Below are positions 8,126 through 16,648 of a stretch of 48,647 nt of DNA, piece after piece (the first letter of the stretch is position 1; every line of letters begins with the position of its first letter). The position numbers and the translations under genes are program-made. Where the stretch lies: NCBI RefSeq assembly GCF_900172315.1, contig NZ_FWFV01000018.1, positions 1-48,647 of the forward strand, in the 5' to 3' direction. This DNA is from Palleronia marisminoris. GTDB lineage: Bacteria > Pseudomonadota > Alphaproteobacteria > Rhodobacterales > Rhodobacteraceae. The notes beneath the pieces were generated by a model, which had not been told where the DNA came from, did no database searches, and was given only the letters and a program-made list of their open reading frames with translations.

Positions 8126-9289
8126 TCAGGCCGGAAGCTTGCCCGGGAAGAAGTAGTTGTACGCCAGCTTGTAATCGGGCGAGTTGAGCAGCTCGTAATA
8201 GGCGACCCGCTCGACCCACGCGCGCTGGCTGTCGAGGATCTTCTTCATGAATGGATCCTCCTCCAGCACGGTGATCAGCTCCTTCCAGGCATCGAGCTGC
8301 GCCAGCTGGATCTCCTCCGGGGTGTTGCGGACCGTCACGCCATCGTTGTTCTGCAGCTCTTGCAGGTCGGTGGAATACTGGTCCAGCGCCAAGGCCGTGT
8401 TGGCCGTCGAGGCGGACTCGACCGCGTAGAGCACGATCGAACGCAGGTCGTCGTCCAGATCCTCGAGGAAGGACCGGTTGAACAGGAACTCGAACGCCTC
8501 GGACGCCTGGTGGTAGGAGCCGAGATAGTAGTAGTCCGCCACGTCCTGCGCACCGAACCGGCGGTCCGAGGTCGGGTTGTTGAACTCGAAGGCGTCGATG
8601 ACGCCGCGCTCCATCGCCGGGACAATCTCGCCGCCGGGAAGCTGGGACACGGACATGCCCATCGACTGCATCAGGTCCGCGGCCAGTCCGACGGTGCGGT
8701 ACTTGAGGCCCTGGATGTCGGCCACGCCCTCCACCGGCTCCTTGAACCAGCCGAGGGGCTGCGCGGGCATCGGGAAGCCGAGCATCCCCACCACGTCGAG
8801 GCCCATGACCTCCTGGGTCAGCTCGTTGTAGAGCTCGCGACCACCGCCCTGATAGAACCAGGACAGCATGGTGGTGGGATTGCCGCCGAAGACGGGACCG
8901 GTCCCGAACAGCGACGCGGCCTTGTTCTTCCCGTACCAGTACGCCGAAACGGAATGAGCGGCGTCGAGCACACCGTCATTCACCGCGTCCAGAACCTGGA
9001 ACGGGGCGACGACCGCGCCGGCAGGCAGCAGGTCGACCTTCAGGCGTCCACCCGACATCTCTTCGACGCGCGTGGCGTACTGCCCCGCCATCTCCTGCCA
9101 GACGTCAGATGCCGGCCAGGAGGTCTGCATCTTGATGGTCAAGGGCGCCTGCGCGAGCACGGCGGGCGCTGCGAACGCACCGGCCGCCGCGGCCGTTCCG
9201 CCTAGCGCGCCCCGGCGCAGGAATGAACGGCGCGAGACACCTTGTGTGTCCTCGCGGATGGATTGGGTGCGGTCCGGTGCATTGGTCAT
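8126..9289 (-). CDS. dctP: TRAP transporter substrate-binding protein (DctP), Tat-exported
   Basis: 387 residues from the ATG at 9289, which has GGGAGGAG upstream. The N-terminus carries a twin-arginine motif SRRSFLRRG (~20-28) and a hydrophobic Ala-rich segment ending in VLAQA, so export by the Tat path is likely. The body has DctP-family features such as QTSWPASDVWQEMA, VSQLPGGEIVPAME, RGVIDAFEFNNP and a helical C-terminus. These resemble the dimeric TakP-like group that binds 2-oxo acids and other carboxylates. The ligand here is not known. It is the first gene of the operon dctP-dctQ-dctM-amidase-small membrane protein. Confidence 0.9.
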   Translation of the reverse strand: MTNAPDRTQSIREDTQGVSRRSFLRRGALGGTAAAAGAFAAPAVLAQAPLTIKMQTSWPASDVWQEMAGQYATRVEEMSGGRLKVDLLPAGAVVAPFQVLDAVNDGVLDAAHSVSAYWYGKNKAASLFGTGPVFGGNPTTMLSWFYQGGGRELYNELTQEVMGLDVVGMLGFPMPAQPLGWFKEPVEGVADIQGLKYRTVGLAADLMQSMGMSVSQLPGGEIVPAMERGVIDAFEFNNPTSDRRFGAQDVADYYYLGSYHQASEAFEFLFNRSFLEDLDDDLRSIVLYAVESASTANTALALDQYSTDLQELQNNDGVTVRNTPEEIQLAQLDAWKELITVLEEDPFMKKILDSQRAWVERVAYYELLNSPDYKLAYNYFFPGKLPA

Positions 9290-10107
9290 GTGAAATCTCC
9301 TCCCTGATCTTTCACTGGCGGGCTGCCGTTTCAGCACGATATGCGGGGGCATCAATTCGGGCAAGAAATTCGTCGTCCAACTTCAACGACTTTCGCACCG
9401 GGAGCGCTGACGGCTGCCGCGGCCTCCGAAGCCGGACCGAGTACCGGCGTGTGAACGACCAAGAGCGGATGTCATAGATCCGTCCGTTCAGGCCAGGATG
9501 TCGATCGGAGAGCCATACCCGTGCGCAGTGCGAAAACGGGCGGCAGCACGCGGAAAAAGTGTCCCTTCCCTCCGTCCAGTTCACCGACACGAGGGTCGGA
9601 AAGGGCGCGCAACAGGTGCAGAGAAAGGCGCGATCGAAGAGCCCGAGTTCGGCGATGTCGGCGACGACATGGCGACGGCGGTTTCTGGGACGTCTGAGCT
9701 CGACCTCGCGGCGCGTTGAGAAAGGGCCGGCCTCTGCCGGCCCTTTTGCTTCGAGTATTCCCGCACCCGGAATGCGATCCCTTCGCGTCAGGATAGTGGC
9801 GGCAGCATACGCATGGTCAGAACGGATCATCCCATACAAGCACAGTAGCGCTTGGACGTGGCTGCTTTCATGGAACGGGTTGTGCCCGGCCGGCTCAACC
9901 GGATCCCTGTGCAACGTCTTTGTGGGTTGAATCAACGCCTCGAACGGCGGCCCACGTCACGCCATCAAGCACATCGAGAGCGACCAGCATGGGCAGCCAT
10001 GGAGTCGGCCCGTCGTCACTCGTGCGAATTCCTATCCACGCTAGACACATTCCAGTACTACCGTGGGCGAGCAGGGACTGTTCATCAAATGGATCACGGT
10101 GAGCGAC
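9290..10107. other. non-coding stretch between the TRAP operon and the TIM-barrel regulator
   Basis: No convincing gene was found. Several open frames on both strands overlap and have no family character. It must hold the promoter of the TRAP operon and that of the regulator, though I could not place either with confidence. The one clear element is the terminator at 9721-9747. Confidence 0.55.
9721..9747 (+). terminator. rho-independent terminator
   Basis: An 11-bp GC-rich stem (AAAGGGCCGGC, loop CTCT, GCCGGCCCTTT) ends in a short T-run. The A-run before the stem lets it work in both directions. No clear gene ends just before it, so it may end a small untranslated RNA or belong to a decayed gene. 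Confidence 0.8.
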
Positions 10108-11820
10108 ATGTCGGATGACGGCCTCCTGATCGGAGCCGCGGTCGGAAGCGGGATTGCGGCGCAGACCGCCGAGATCGGTGGCGCGGATCTTCTTCTGGCG
10201 GTCAACGCGGGGCGCATGCGCAACATGGGCGCCCCGTCGATCGCGAGCATGCTGCCCTGTCATTCCGCAACCGCCATGACGGACGCGTTCGCCGCACGCG
10301 AAATCCTGCCCCGTGTGTCCATCCCGGTGCTTCTGGGCGTCAACTGCTGGGACGCCGAGGCTGACCCGGGTTCGGTCGTGGAACGGATCTCGGAACAGGG
10401 CTTCGCGGGCGCGGTGAATTTCCCCAATGCGGCGCTCATGCCCCGCGCGATGCGTCAGCTCCTGGACCGTGCTGGGCGTGGCGCGCGGTGCGAGATCGAC
10501 ATGCTGGCCCGGGTTCAGGCGGCCGGGCATGTGGCGCTGTTCTATTGCGGGACCAAGGACCATGCGCGCGCAGCGGCCGAGGCCGGGATCGACATGATCC
10601 TGCTGAACTTCGGGTGGAACGCGGGCGGCTCGATCGGTCATGCCCGTCGCGCTTCGATCGAGGAGGTCGGACTGGTCGCCCGGGACTATGCCGCGCTGAT
10701 CAGGCGCATCCACCCGCGCGCCCGTATCCTGCTGGAGGGCGGTCCGGTGGTGTCGGCAGATGATCTCGGGCGCGTCGCGAGCATCGCCTCGCTCGATGGA
10801 TATGTCGGAGGGTCCACCCTCGATCGGATGCCGTACGAGGAATCGGTCACCAATCGGATCGCGAGTTACCGGTTGGCCGGTTCGCGCCAGATCCGCCTGA
10901 CGCGACAGCAGGAGAAGATATTGCGTTGGGGCGCCGGGCACGGATTGATCGGGCGGTCAAATCCGATGATCGCGTGCCTCGAGCATCTCGAGGCGCTGTC
11001 GGGAACGGCACGCTCGGTCGCCGTTGCGCTAGAGAAAGGCACGCCGCTGGGGCCGGTGCTGTCGGCGCTCGACCGTACCGGCCGCGATGCCCCACAGATC
11101 GACGCTGCCGGGGAACCCGCAGCGCATGTCTCGCGCCGCCTCTTCGGTCGGGACGACGCGGGAGGGCATGAAGGGGGGCTTCTGACCTGCGGAGAGACGG
11201 TGGTTCTGCGTGACGTCCATCGCTCGCTGCCGTCGCTCCAGCGTCGGCTGGCGCGGAGTTTGTCGAACGGAGCGCTTGTCACGTCTCGACGCCGCCGCCG
11301 GATGCGGGTGACCGCGCGGATCCTCTTCGTCTTCGAGCGTGCCGCGGACGAGCCTGCCATTCCGGCCGATCTGCACCCGGAACTGGGTGCGCATCTGTCA
11401 GGGTGGGTGGTGCGAATTCCACCGCTACGCCAGCGGATCGAGGATCTGCCTGCCCTGATGGCCGCTATCGCCGCGAAGGCGGGGTTGGCAGACGATGCCC
11501 TGCCCCCGCTGAGCGCAGGGTCGATGCAACGCCTGCGTCGGCACGCCTGGCCGGGAAATGAGGCCGAGCTCGAGCGCGTGATAGGCCGGCTGGCGGCACG
11601 CAGCAGCCATCACGACGTGAGCGTGACCGATATCGACGGGCTTCTGGATGCTGGCGAGGTGGCCGGAACCGGCTTCGAAAGATCGTCGGAACTCGAGAAA
11701 CGCCAGATCGTCGAGGCGCTCTGGCGCAACGATTTCCACCGGGGCCGAACCGCGGAGGCCCTGCATATCTCGCGCAAGACGCTCTACAACAAGATGGCGC
11801 GGTTGGGGCTCAGCGACTGA
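10108..11820 (+). CDS. transcriptional regulator: TIM-barrel sensor + degenerate NtrC-type AAA+ + Fis HTH
   Basis: 570 residues from the ATG at 10108; a GTG at 10063 has no visible ribosome site. Residues ~1-275 are a TIM barrel of the 'PEP hydrolase family' (PF09370-like), with VGSGIAAQTAEIGGAD, VNFPNAAL, GWNAGG and GGSTLDRMPYE, parallel to the enzyme-like gene at 18566. Next comes a degenerate sigma-54-activator ATPase. The P-loop position reads LEKGTPLGP with no Gly-Lys, no GAFTGA loop follows LFGRDD, and the Walker B position reads TVVLRDVH instead of TLFLDE. The later IPPLRQRIEDLP and AWPGNEAELERVI motifs are kept. A Fis-type helix-turn-helix (RTAEALHISRKTLYNKMARLG) ends the protein. It probably senses a ligand through the barrel and binds DNA without driving sigma-54. 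Confidence 0.82.
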   Translation: MSDDGLLIGAAVGSGIAAQTAEIGGADLLLAVNAGRMRNMGAPSIASMLPCHSATAMTDAFAAREILPRVSIPVLLGVNCWDAEADPGSVVERISEQGFAGAVNFPNAALMPRAMRQLLDRAGRGARCEIDMLARVQAAGHVALFYCGTKDHARAAAEAGIDMILLNFGWNAGGSIGHARRASIEEVGLVARDYAALIRRIHPRARILLEGGPVVSADDLGRVASIASLDGYVGGSTLDRMPYEESVTNRIASYRLAGSRQIRLTRQQEKILRWGAGHGLIGRSNPMIACLEHLEALSGTARSVAVALEKGTPLGPVLSALDRTGRDAPQIDAAGEPAAHVSRRLFGRDDAGGHEGGLLTCGETVVLRDVHRSLPSLQRRLARSLSNGALVTSRRRRRMRVTARILFVFERAADEPAIPADLHPELGAHLSGWVVRIPPLRQRIEDLPALMAAIAAKAGLADDALPPLSAGSMQRLRRHAWPGNEAELERVIGRLAARSSHHDVSVTDIDGLLDAGEVAGTGFERSSELEKRQIVEALWRNDFHRGRTAEALHISRKTLYNKMARLGLSD

Positions 11821-12445
11821 TCTCCACGGGTGGAAGAAGGCTCGCTGCGAGGCCATGCTCGGCTTCGTCCGACGCCCGCAGGCCGATCAGTGGCACGCCT
11901 TCCGCCTGGGCCGCGATCGCGCGTTCCAGGGCGATGCGCCGGTCCAGGCTGACCGCTCCGTCCCTGAATTCAGGCACGGGCGGCACGACGAGGATCGCGG
12001 CAGGTCGCGTCGACAGCGCCACGGCCACGTCTCTTTCCGCTGAAACGGTGGCGATGGTCGAAAGCCCCGCTGCACGCAGTTCGGACAGCACGCGCAGCTC
12101 TCGCGCGTGGTCGAGGTCCACCTCTGCGAGGTAGCGCCTGAACTCCTGTTCGTGCTGCCCGACGCTCGGAAAGTTGCAGGCCCAGTCGCTGCCGCGGGCG
12201 ATCTGCCGCGACAGTCGCGCCGGCACGAGATTGGGATCGGCGAGAAACACGCCCATGCCCGACGGCCGCACGTCCCCGAGCTCCGCCGCGAGGTCCTGCG
12301 CTCCATCCGCGTTCGGCAACAGCAGTGCGACGATCGGGGGCAGGTTCGTGGCTGAAAGGCCGACGCGCGCGGTGATGAGTCCGTCCGGCCAATCCTGCGC
12401 ATTTCCCGCAGCGCGGCGAATGGACCATTTGGAGAAACTACGCAT
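11810..12445 (-). CDS. shortened TIM-barrel protein related to the PEP-hydrolase family
   Basis: 211 residues starting at an ATG with GAGG five bases upstream. The central part resembles the barrels at 10108 and 18566: MGVFLADPN corresponds to their GVN segment, WACNFPSVGQ to their NFP motif, and RELRVLSELRAAGLSTIATV to the next strand-helix. Both the N-terminal 'G-x-G-T/S-G' loop and the C-terminal HGGP / SSMERLP region are missing. It is therefore a trimmed or decayed barrel of ~210 rather than ~280 residues. It converges on the regulator with an 11-nt 3' overlap and diverges from the ABC operon. Function unknown. Confidence 0.65.
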   Translation of the reverse strand: MRSFSKWSIRRAAGNAQDWPDGLITARVGLSATNLPPIVALLLPNADGAQDLAAELGDVRPSGMGVFLADPNLVPARLSRQIARGSDWACNFPSVGQHEQEFRRYLAEVDLDHARELRVLSELRAAGLSTIATVSAERDVAVALSTRPAAILVVPPVPEFRDGAVSLDRRIALERAIAAQAEGVPLIGLRASDEAEHGLAASLLPPVEISR

Positions 12446-12456
12446 GTTGCCTCAGG

Positions 12457-12474
12457 CTTACCCAGACTTACCCA
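12457..12474. repeat. two 8-bp direct repeats in 10-bp phase upstream of the Liv-type operon
   Basis: CTTACCCA occurs at 12457-12464 and 12467-12474, exactly one helical turn apart, followed by a weaker third unit AGTTTGCC. They sit in the divergent gap between the shortened barrel gene and the ABC operon, close to the start of the former. A regulator such as the Fis-type protein at 10108 could bind here. No TGGCAC-N5-TTGC sigma-54 promoter was seen in this gap. Confidence 0.4.
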
Positions 12475-12677
12475 AGTTTGCCTCCCCGTCCCGTTGAGCG
12501 CCAGCCATTCGGTGTGGAACAGTCGCTCTACCGCCGGTGCGACTTACGAATGTCGTATCGCGGCGAGGGAGGAGAAACCGGGCCAACTGCCCGACCCGCG
12601 GGACCCGACTGGCGGCGAAAAGCTCGCGCCGCCGGCCGGAACGGGTCTGCCCGGAGCGACTGAGGGAGGACATCAAA

Positions 12678-12716
12678 GTGCGTCTCGACCGGATCAGACC
12701 ATTGCGCCAGCGATGA
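12678..12716 (+). promoter_or_regulatory. 12-codon Arg-rich leader reading frame coupled to the first permease
   Basis: GGGAGGA (12664-12670) precedes a GTG by seven bases. That GTG opens the frame MRLDRIRPLRQR, whose TGA overlaps the permease ATG in an ATGA junction. Five of twelve codons are Arg, each a different codon (CGT, CGG, AGA, CGC, CGA). The permease ATG has no ribosome site of its own, so coupled translation through this leader is likely. Confidence 0.5.
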
Positions 12717-13600
12717 TGGAATCGTTCGCCGAAATCAACTGGCGGCTCTTCGCCATCGTCACGCTGAACGGGCTGACGCTCGCATCGCTCTATTTCATCG
12801 TGGCGAGCGGCTTCTCCCTGATTTTCGGGCTGATGCGCGTGGTGAACATGGCCCACGGCTCGCTCTACCTGCTCGGCGCCTATGTCGGGTTCGAGGTCAC
12901 AGAGGCGACGGAAAGCTGGCTGCTGGGGATCCTCGCCGCGGGTGTCGTCGTCGCGGCTGCGGGCGCGGCGCTTCAGGTGTCGATCCTGTCGTGGATGCAG
13001 GGACAGGACCTGCGCCAGGCACTCGCGACCATCGGTGTGTCCATCGTGGCCGCGGATCTGATGCTCGCCCATTGGGGCGGTTCCGCCTACCAGATCACGC
13101 TGCCCACCGCGATGTCGTCCTTCGTGCCCGTCCCCGTCGCCGGGCGCTACGCCATGGCGCGATTGATGCTCATCGGGTTCGCCCTGCTCATCGGTGTCGG
13201 GCTGTGGCTCATGCTGAACCGCACGCGCCTCGGGATGGTGATCCGCGCGGGCGTGGACGATCGGCGCATGCTCGAGGCGACGGGCGTGAACGTGCCGCTC
13301 GTCTTCGTGGGGGTCTTCGCCATCGGTGCCAGCCTTGCCGGCATGGCGGGGGTGATCGGCGGCACGGTGCTTTCGGTGTCTCCGGGCGAGGATGCGCGCT
13401 ACCTGCTGTCCTCGCTGATCGTAGTGATCGTCGGCGGCATGGGCTCGATCCCCGGCGCCGCGATCGGCGCGCTGCTGGTCGCCATGGCCGAGACCTACGG
13501 GCTGGCCTACACGCCGACCTACGGCATCGTCTACACCTTCGCGATCATGGTCGCCGTGCTTGCCGTCCGTCCGCAGGGCCTGCTGGGGAGGTCCGCGTGA
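12713..13600 (+). CDS. branched-chain-amino-acid-type ABC permease (LivH family)
   Basis: 295 residues from ATG 12713 (or the next codon). The family track ASLYFIVASGFSLIFGLMRVVNMAHGSLYLLGAYV near the start, about eight TM helices, and the C-terminal LIVVIVGGMGSIPGAAIGALL loop, which docks on the ATPase, mark a LivH-type inner-membrane subunit. It opens the eight-gene operon and shares one base with the next gene (TGATG). The substrate of this Liv-type importer is unlikely to be a plain amino acid, given the downstream enzymes, but it cannot be read from this subunit. Confidence 0.88.
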   Translation: MMESFAEINWRLFAIVTLNGLTLASLYFIVASGFSLIFGLMRVVNMAHGSLYLLGAYVGFEVTEATESWLLGILAAGVVVAAAGAALQVSILSWMQGQDLRQALATIGVSIVAADLMLAHWGGSAYQITLPTAMSSFVPVPVAGRYAMARLMLIGFALLIGVGLWLMLNRTRLGMVIRAGVDDRRMLEATGVNVPLVFVGVFAIGASLAGMAGVIGGTVLSVSPGEDARYLLSSLIVVIVGGMGSIPGAAIGALLVAMAETYGLAYTPTYGIVYTFAIMVAVLAVRPQGLLGRSA

Positions 13601-14601
13601 TGCGCCTTATCATCCCGCTCGCCGTGGTCGCCCTGGTCCTGGTCTATCCGTTCGTCGTCAACAGCTTCTGGCTGGTGCAGATCGGCGGGCGGACCCTTGG
13701 CTTCGGCACCATCGTCCTCAGCCTCGTCTTCCTCACCGCCTATACCGGCATGCTGAGCCTCGCGCAGATGACCGTGGCGGGGATCGGCGGCTACGCCACG
13801 GCCTATTTCACAGCGCCCACCGGCGGAGTGGGCGTCCTGCTGCCCTGGCCGCTCGCACTCGTCCTCGCGCTGGGACTCGCCACGCTCGCGGGGCTTCTGA
13901 TCGGCCTCGTCGCGGTACGGACGCGCGGGATCTACACGCTGATGATAACGCTCGCCGTCGCGATGGCGTTCTACTACCTGACGCTGCAGAATTACGACAT
14001 CTTCAACGGCTTCACGGGCTTCAACAACGCCGATCCGCCCGTGGTCCTCGGCCTCGACCTGGGCGCGCCGCTGCCGTTCTTCTATCTCAGCGCCATCCTG
14101 GCCGCGCTTTGCTACGCAGGCGTGCGGCACGTCGTGCGGACGCCCTTCGGACTGGCCCTGCAGGCCCTGCGGGACGAACCGGACCGGGTCCGGGCGCTCG
14201 GCTACAACGTGCCGCTTCTTCGGGTGCTGGCCTTCGGGCTTGCCGGGTTCATCGCCGGGATCGGAGGCATCCTGAACCTCTGGCTCAACGCGTCGATCTC
14301 GCCCGGTTCTGTCGCGCTGAACCCGGTGATCGACGTGCTGATGGCCGGCGTCCTGGGCGGGATCGGCCACCCGGCGGGGGCCTATGTCGGCGCCTTCGTT
14401 TTCACGGTCGTCGACAACTTCGCCATCGATTTCATCGCCCGCGAGCGGTTCAACACCCTGATCGGCCTGATCTTCCTGGCCATCGTGCTGTTCTCGCCCG
14501 ACGGGCTGACCGGACTTGTCCGCCGCGTTTCGACGCGGTGGGCCAGAGCGGGGCGCCGCGACAAGGGCGCGACCCGCAAGACGAAAGATATCGGAAAATG
14601 A
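13600..14601 (+). CDS. branched-chain-amino-acid-type ABC permease (LivM family)
   Basis: 333 residues, starting on the last base of the previous stop. It has about nine TM helices, the LivM features TAYTGMLSLAQMTVAGIGGYATAYF near the start and GLALQALRDEPDRVRALGYNV in the cytoplasmic loop, and the coupling segment VLMAGVLGGIGHPAGAYVGAF. It forms the heterodimeric channel with the preceding LivH-type protein. Confidence 0.88.
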   Translation: MRLIIPLAVVALVLVYPFVVNSFWLVQIGGRTLGFGTIVLSLVFLTAYTGMLSLAQMTVAGIGGYATAYFTAPTGGVGVLLPWPLALVLALGLATLAGLLIGLVAVRTRGIYTLMITLAVAMAFYYLTLQNYDIFNGFTGFNNADPPVVLGLDLGAPLPFFYLSAILAALCYAGVRHVVRTPFGLALQALRDEPDRVRALGYNVPLLRVLAFGLAGFIAGIGGILNLWLNASISPGSVALNPVIDVLMAGVLGGIGHPAGAYVGAFVFTVVDNFAIDFIARERFNTLIGLIFLAIVLFSPDGLTGLVRRVSTRWARAGRRDKGATRKTKDIGK

Positions 14602-14615
14602 GGAGGTATCCCGAT

Positions 14616-15881
14616 ATGACGATCCAACGCATGACACTTGGTGCGACCGCTGCCATCGTCGCGCTCATGGGCTCGACCGCGCTGGCCCAGGACGCCGAGA
14701 CCATCACCATCGGCGGGCTCGCCACGCTGGAAGGGCCGTTCGCCGGACCGGGCGAAGACGGCCTGCGCGGCGTGGAGCTTGCCATCCACGAATTCGGCGG
14801 CGAGATCGCGGGCCACCCGATCGAGTTCATCAGCGCATCCTCGGACGGCAATCCCGACGTGGCGCTCGAATCCGCCCGTCGCCTCGTCGAACAGGACGGC
14901 GTCGACATCCTCGTCGGTCCGCTCTCGGGGTCCGAAGGCATCCGCATCGCGCAATATGCCAAGGAACAGCCCGGCACGACCTTCCTGAACGGCGGCTCGG
15001 CGGCCATCGAGACGACGCTCGTCGACCCGGCCGAAAACTTCTTCCGCTTCAACACGGAAGGCGCACAGTGGACCGCTCCCTTGGGCAAATACGTCGCCGA
15101 GGAGCGCGGCTGGGACAACATCATCATCGTGTCCGAGGACTATTCGTTCCCCTACGCGCAGATCTTCGGCTTCATGGCCACCTATTGCGAGGCCGGCGGC
15201 ACGGTCGAAGAGAAGTACTTCACGCCCGTTGGCAACAACGACTACTCGTCGGTGATCGCGCAGCTGCCGATCGAGGCGGGCGAGGTCGATGGCATGTATG
15301 TCGTGCTTGGCGGGTCGGACGCGGTGAACTTCCTGTCGCAATACGCGCAGATGGGCGGCCAGCTTCCCATCGTCGGCGGCACCAACGTGACCGACCAGAC
15401 GGTGCTGACCACGCAAGGTCCCGCGCGCGAGCTTCTGCCCGGCATCCTGTCGTCGGGGCCGGTGTCGGACAACGCGGACCTCGAGGCGTGGCAGGAATTC
15501 GTCACGCTCTACCAGGACTACTATGGCGACGAGGGTCTGCCGTCGCCGTCGCTCTTCGCGTCGAACTACTACACCAACACCAAGGCCGCACTTCTGGCCC
15601 TGCAGGAGGTCGAAGGCGACCTGTCGGGCGACCACGAAGCGTTCAACGAGGCGCTGAGCAACCTCGAGTTCACCAGCCCCACCGGCACGGTGAGCCTGAA
15701 CGAGAACCGGCAGGCGACCGCCGCGATCTACATCAACGAGGTGGTCCAGCAGGATGACGGCTCGCTGGCGCTCGAACCGCTCGAGCGGATCGAGGACGTC
15801 GACCAGTATCTGGGGCTCGAGCGCGAGGCATACATGGATCTGGGCCTGCCCTCCCGCGAAAACCCGTCCTGCCCGTCGTGA
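14616..15881 (+). CDS. ABC substrate-binding protein, Liv/Leu-Ile-Val-binding family
   Basis: 421 residues from ATG 14616, which has AGGAGG upstream. A signal peptide ends near residue 25 (GSTALAQDAE). The mature protein has the type-I periplasmic fold pattern ITIGGLATLEGPFAGPGEDGLRGVELA, then VDILVGPLSGSEGI and FLNGGSAAIE, typical of Peripla_BP_6. Adjacent Cys residues are few and the ligand-binding residues cannot be assigned by eye. Unusually, it lies between the permeases and the ATPases. Its last base is shared with the next start. Confidence 0.85.
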   Translation: MTIQRMTLGATAAIVALMGSTALAQDAETITIGGLATLEGPFAGPGEDGLRGVELAIHEFGGEIAGHPIEFISASSDGNPDVALESARRLVEQDGVDILVGPLSGSEGIRIAQYAKEQPGTTFLNGGSAAIETTLVDPAENFFRFNTEGAQWTAPLGKYVAEERGWDNIIIVSEDYSFPYAQIFGFMATYCEAGGTVEEKYFTPVGNNDYSSVIAQLPIEAGEVDGMYVVLGGSDAVNFLSQYAQMGGQLPIVGGTNVTDQTVLTTQGPARELLPGILSSGPVSDNADLEAWQEFVTLYQDYYGDEGLPSPSLFASNYYTNTKAALLALQEVEGDLSGDHEAFNEALSNLEFTSPTGTVSLNENRQATAAIYINEVVQQDDGSLALEPLERIEDVDQYLGLEREAYMDLGLPSRENPSCPS

Positions 15882-16648
15882 TGCAGGCGGTTGCCGATAA
15901 ACAGGCGGAGGCCCTCGTCGTCGAGGGCCTCACGCGCCGGTTCGGCGCGCTGGTCGCCGTGGACGACGTGAACCTGCGCGTCGCAACTGGCGAGAAGCGT
16001 GCCGTGCTGGGCGCGAACGGCGCTGGCAAGACGACGCTGTTCAACATGATTGCCGGCGACCTGCCCCCCAGCGAGGGGCGCATCCTGCTGGCGGGCGAGG
16101 ACATCACCGCGCTCTCGCCGCAGAAGCGCGTGCTGAAGGGCGTGCGGCGGACCTATCAGAAGTCGCTCGTCTTCGGCGGGCTGAGCGTCCGCGACAATCT
16201 CTATGTCGCGGTCCGCGGCGCGACCGGTCCCAGGCTGACAATCTGGAAGCGCGCCGAAGCGCAGCCCGACCGGGCCGAGACCGACGCGTTGGCCGAGCGG
16301 GTGGGCCTGACCGACCGGCTGGACGTGATGGCGAGCGACCTCAGCCACGGGGAGCAGCGGCAGCTCGAGTTGGGGATGGCGCTGGCCCATCCGCCGAAAC
16401 TTCTGCTTCTGGACGAACCCGCGGCCGGCCTTTCGAGCCGCGAGCGGGAGTCGCTGGTCGAGATGCTGGCGAACCTGCCGCGCGACCTGACGCTTATCCT
16501 GATCGAGCATGACCTCGATATCGCGCTGAAGGCGGTGGACTACGTCAGCGTCATGCATAACGGCCGCCTGCTGGCGGAAGGCACCCCGGCCGAGATTTCG
16601 GCGAACCAGGAAATTCAGGACATCTACATGGGCCGCCATGGCAAATGA
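15881..16648 (+). CDS. ABC transporter ATPase (LivG type)
   Basis: 255 residues. Walker A GANGAGKTT (~43-51), Q-loop region RTYQKSLVFGGLSV, signature LSHGEQRQLELGMAL, Walker B LLLLDEPAAGLSS and H-loop EHD are all present, so it should hydrolyse ATP. The LSHGEQ signature and the longer region after Walker A are typical of LivG and UrtD. The start ATG overlaps the previous stop by one base. The next ATPase begins 11 nt before this gene ends. Confidence 0.9.
   Translation: MQAVADKQAEALVVEGLTRRFGALVAVDDVNLRVATGEKRAVLGANGAGKTTLFNMIAGDLPPSEGRILLAGEDITALSPQKRVLKGVRRTYQKSLVFGGLSVRDNLYVAVRGATGPRLTIWKRAEAQPDRAETDALAERVGLTDRLDVMASDLSHGEQRQLELGMALAHPPKLLLLDEPAAGLSSRERESLVEMLANLPRDLTLILIEHDLDIALKAVDYVSVMHNGRLLAEGTPAEISANQEIQDIYMGRHGK

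Noticed and set aside
9498-9719. small plus-strand gene just before the terminator at 9721
   Set aside because: The frame ends right at the terminator, but it has no family likeness, no ribosome site, and overlaps equally long frames on both strands. Kept only as a possible small-RNA region.
11885-11900. TGGCACGCC as a sigma-54 -24 box
   Set aside because: It lies inside a coding region, has no properly spaced -12 element, and does not face the operon start.
12991-13599. in-frame extension upstream of the LivM-type gene
   Set aside because: It is an out-of-frame reading of the LivH-type gene, Arg-rich and without hydrophobic helices; the real start is at 13600.
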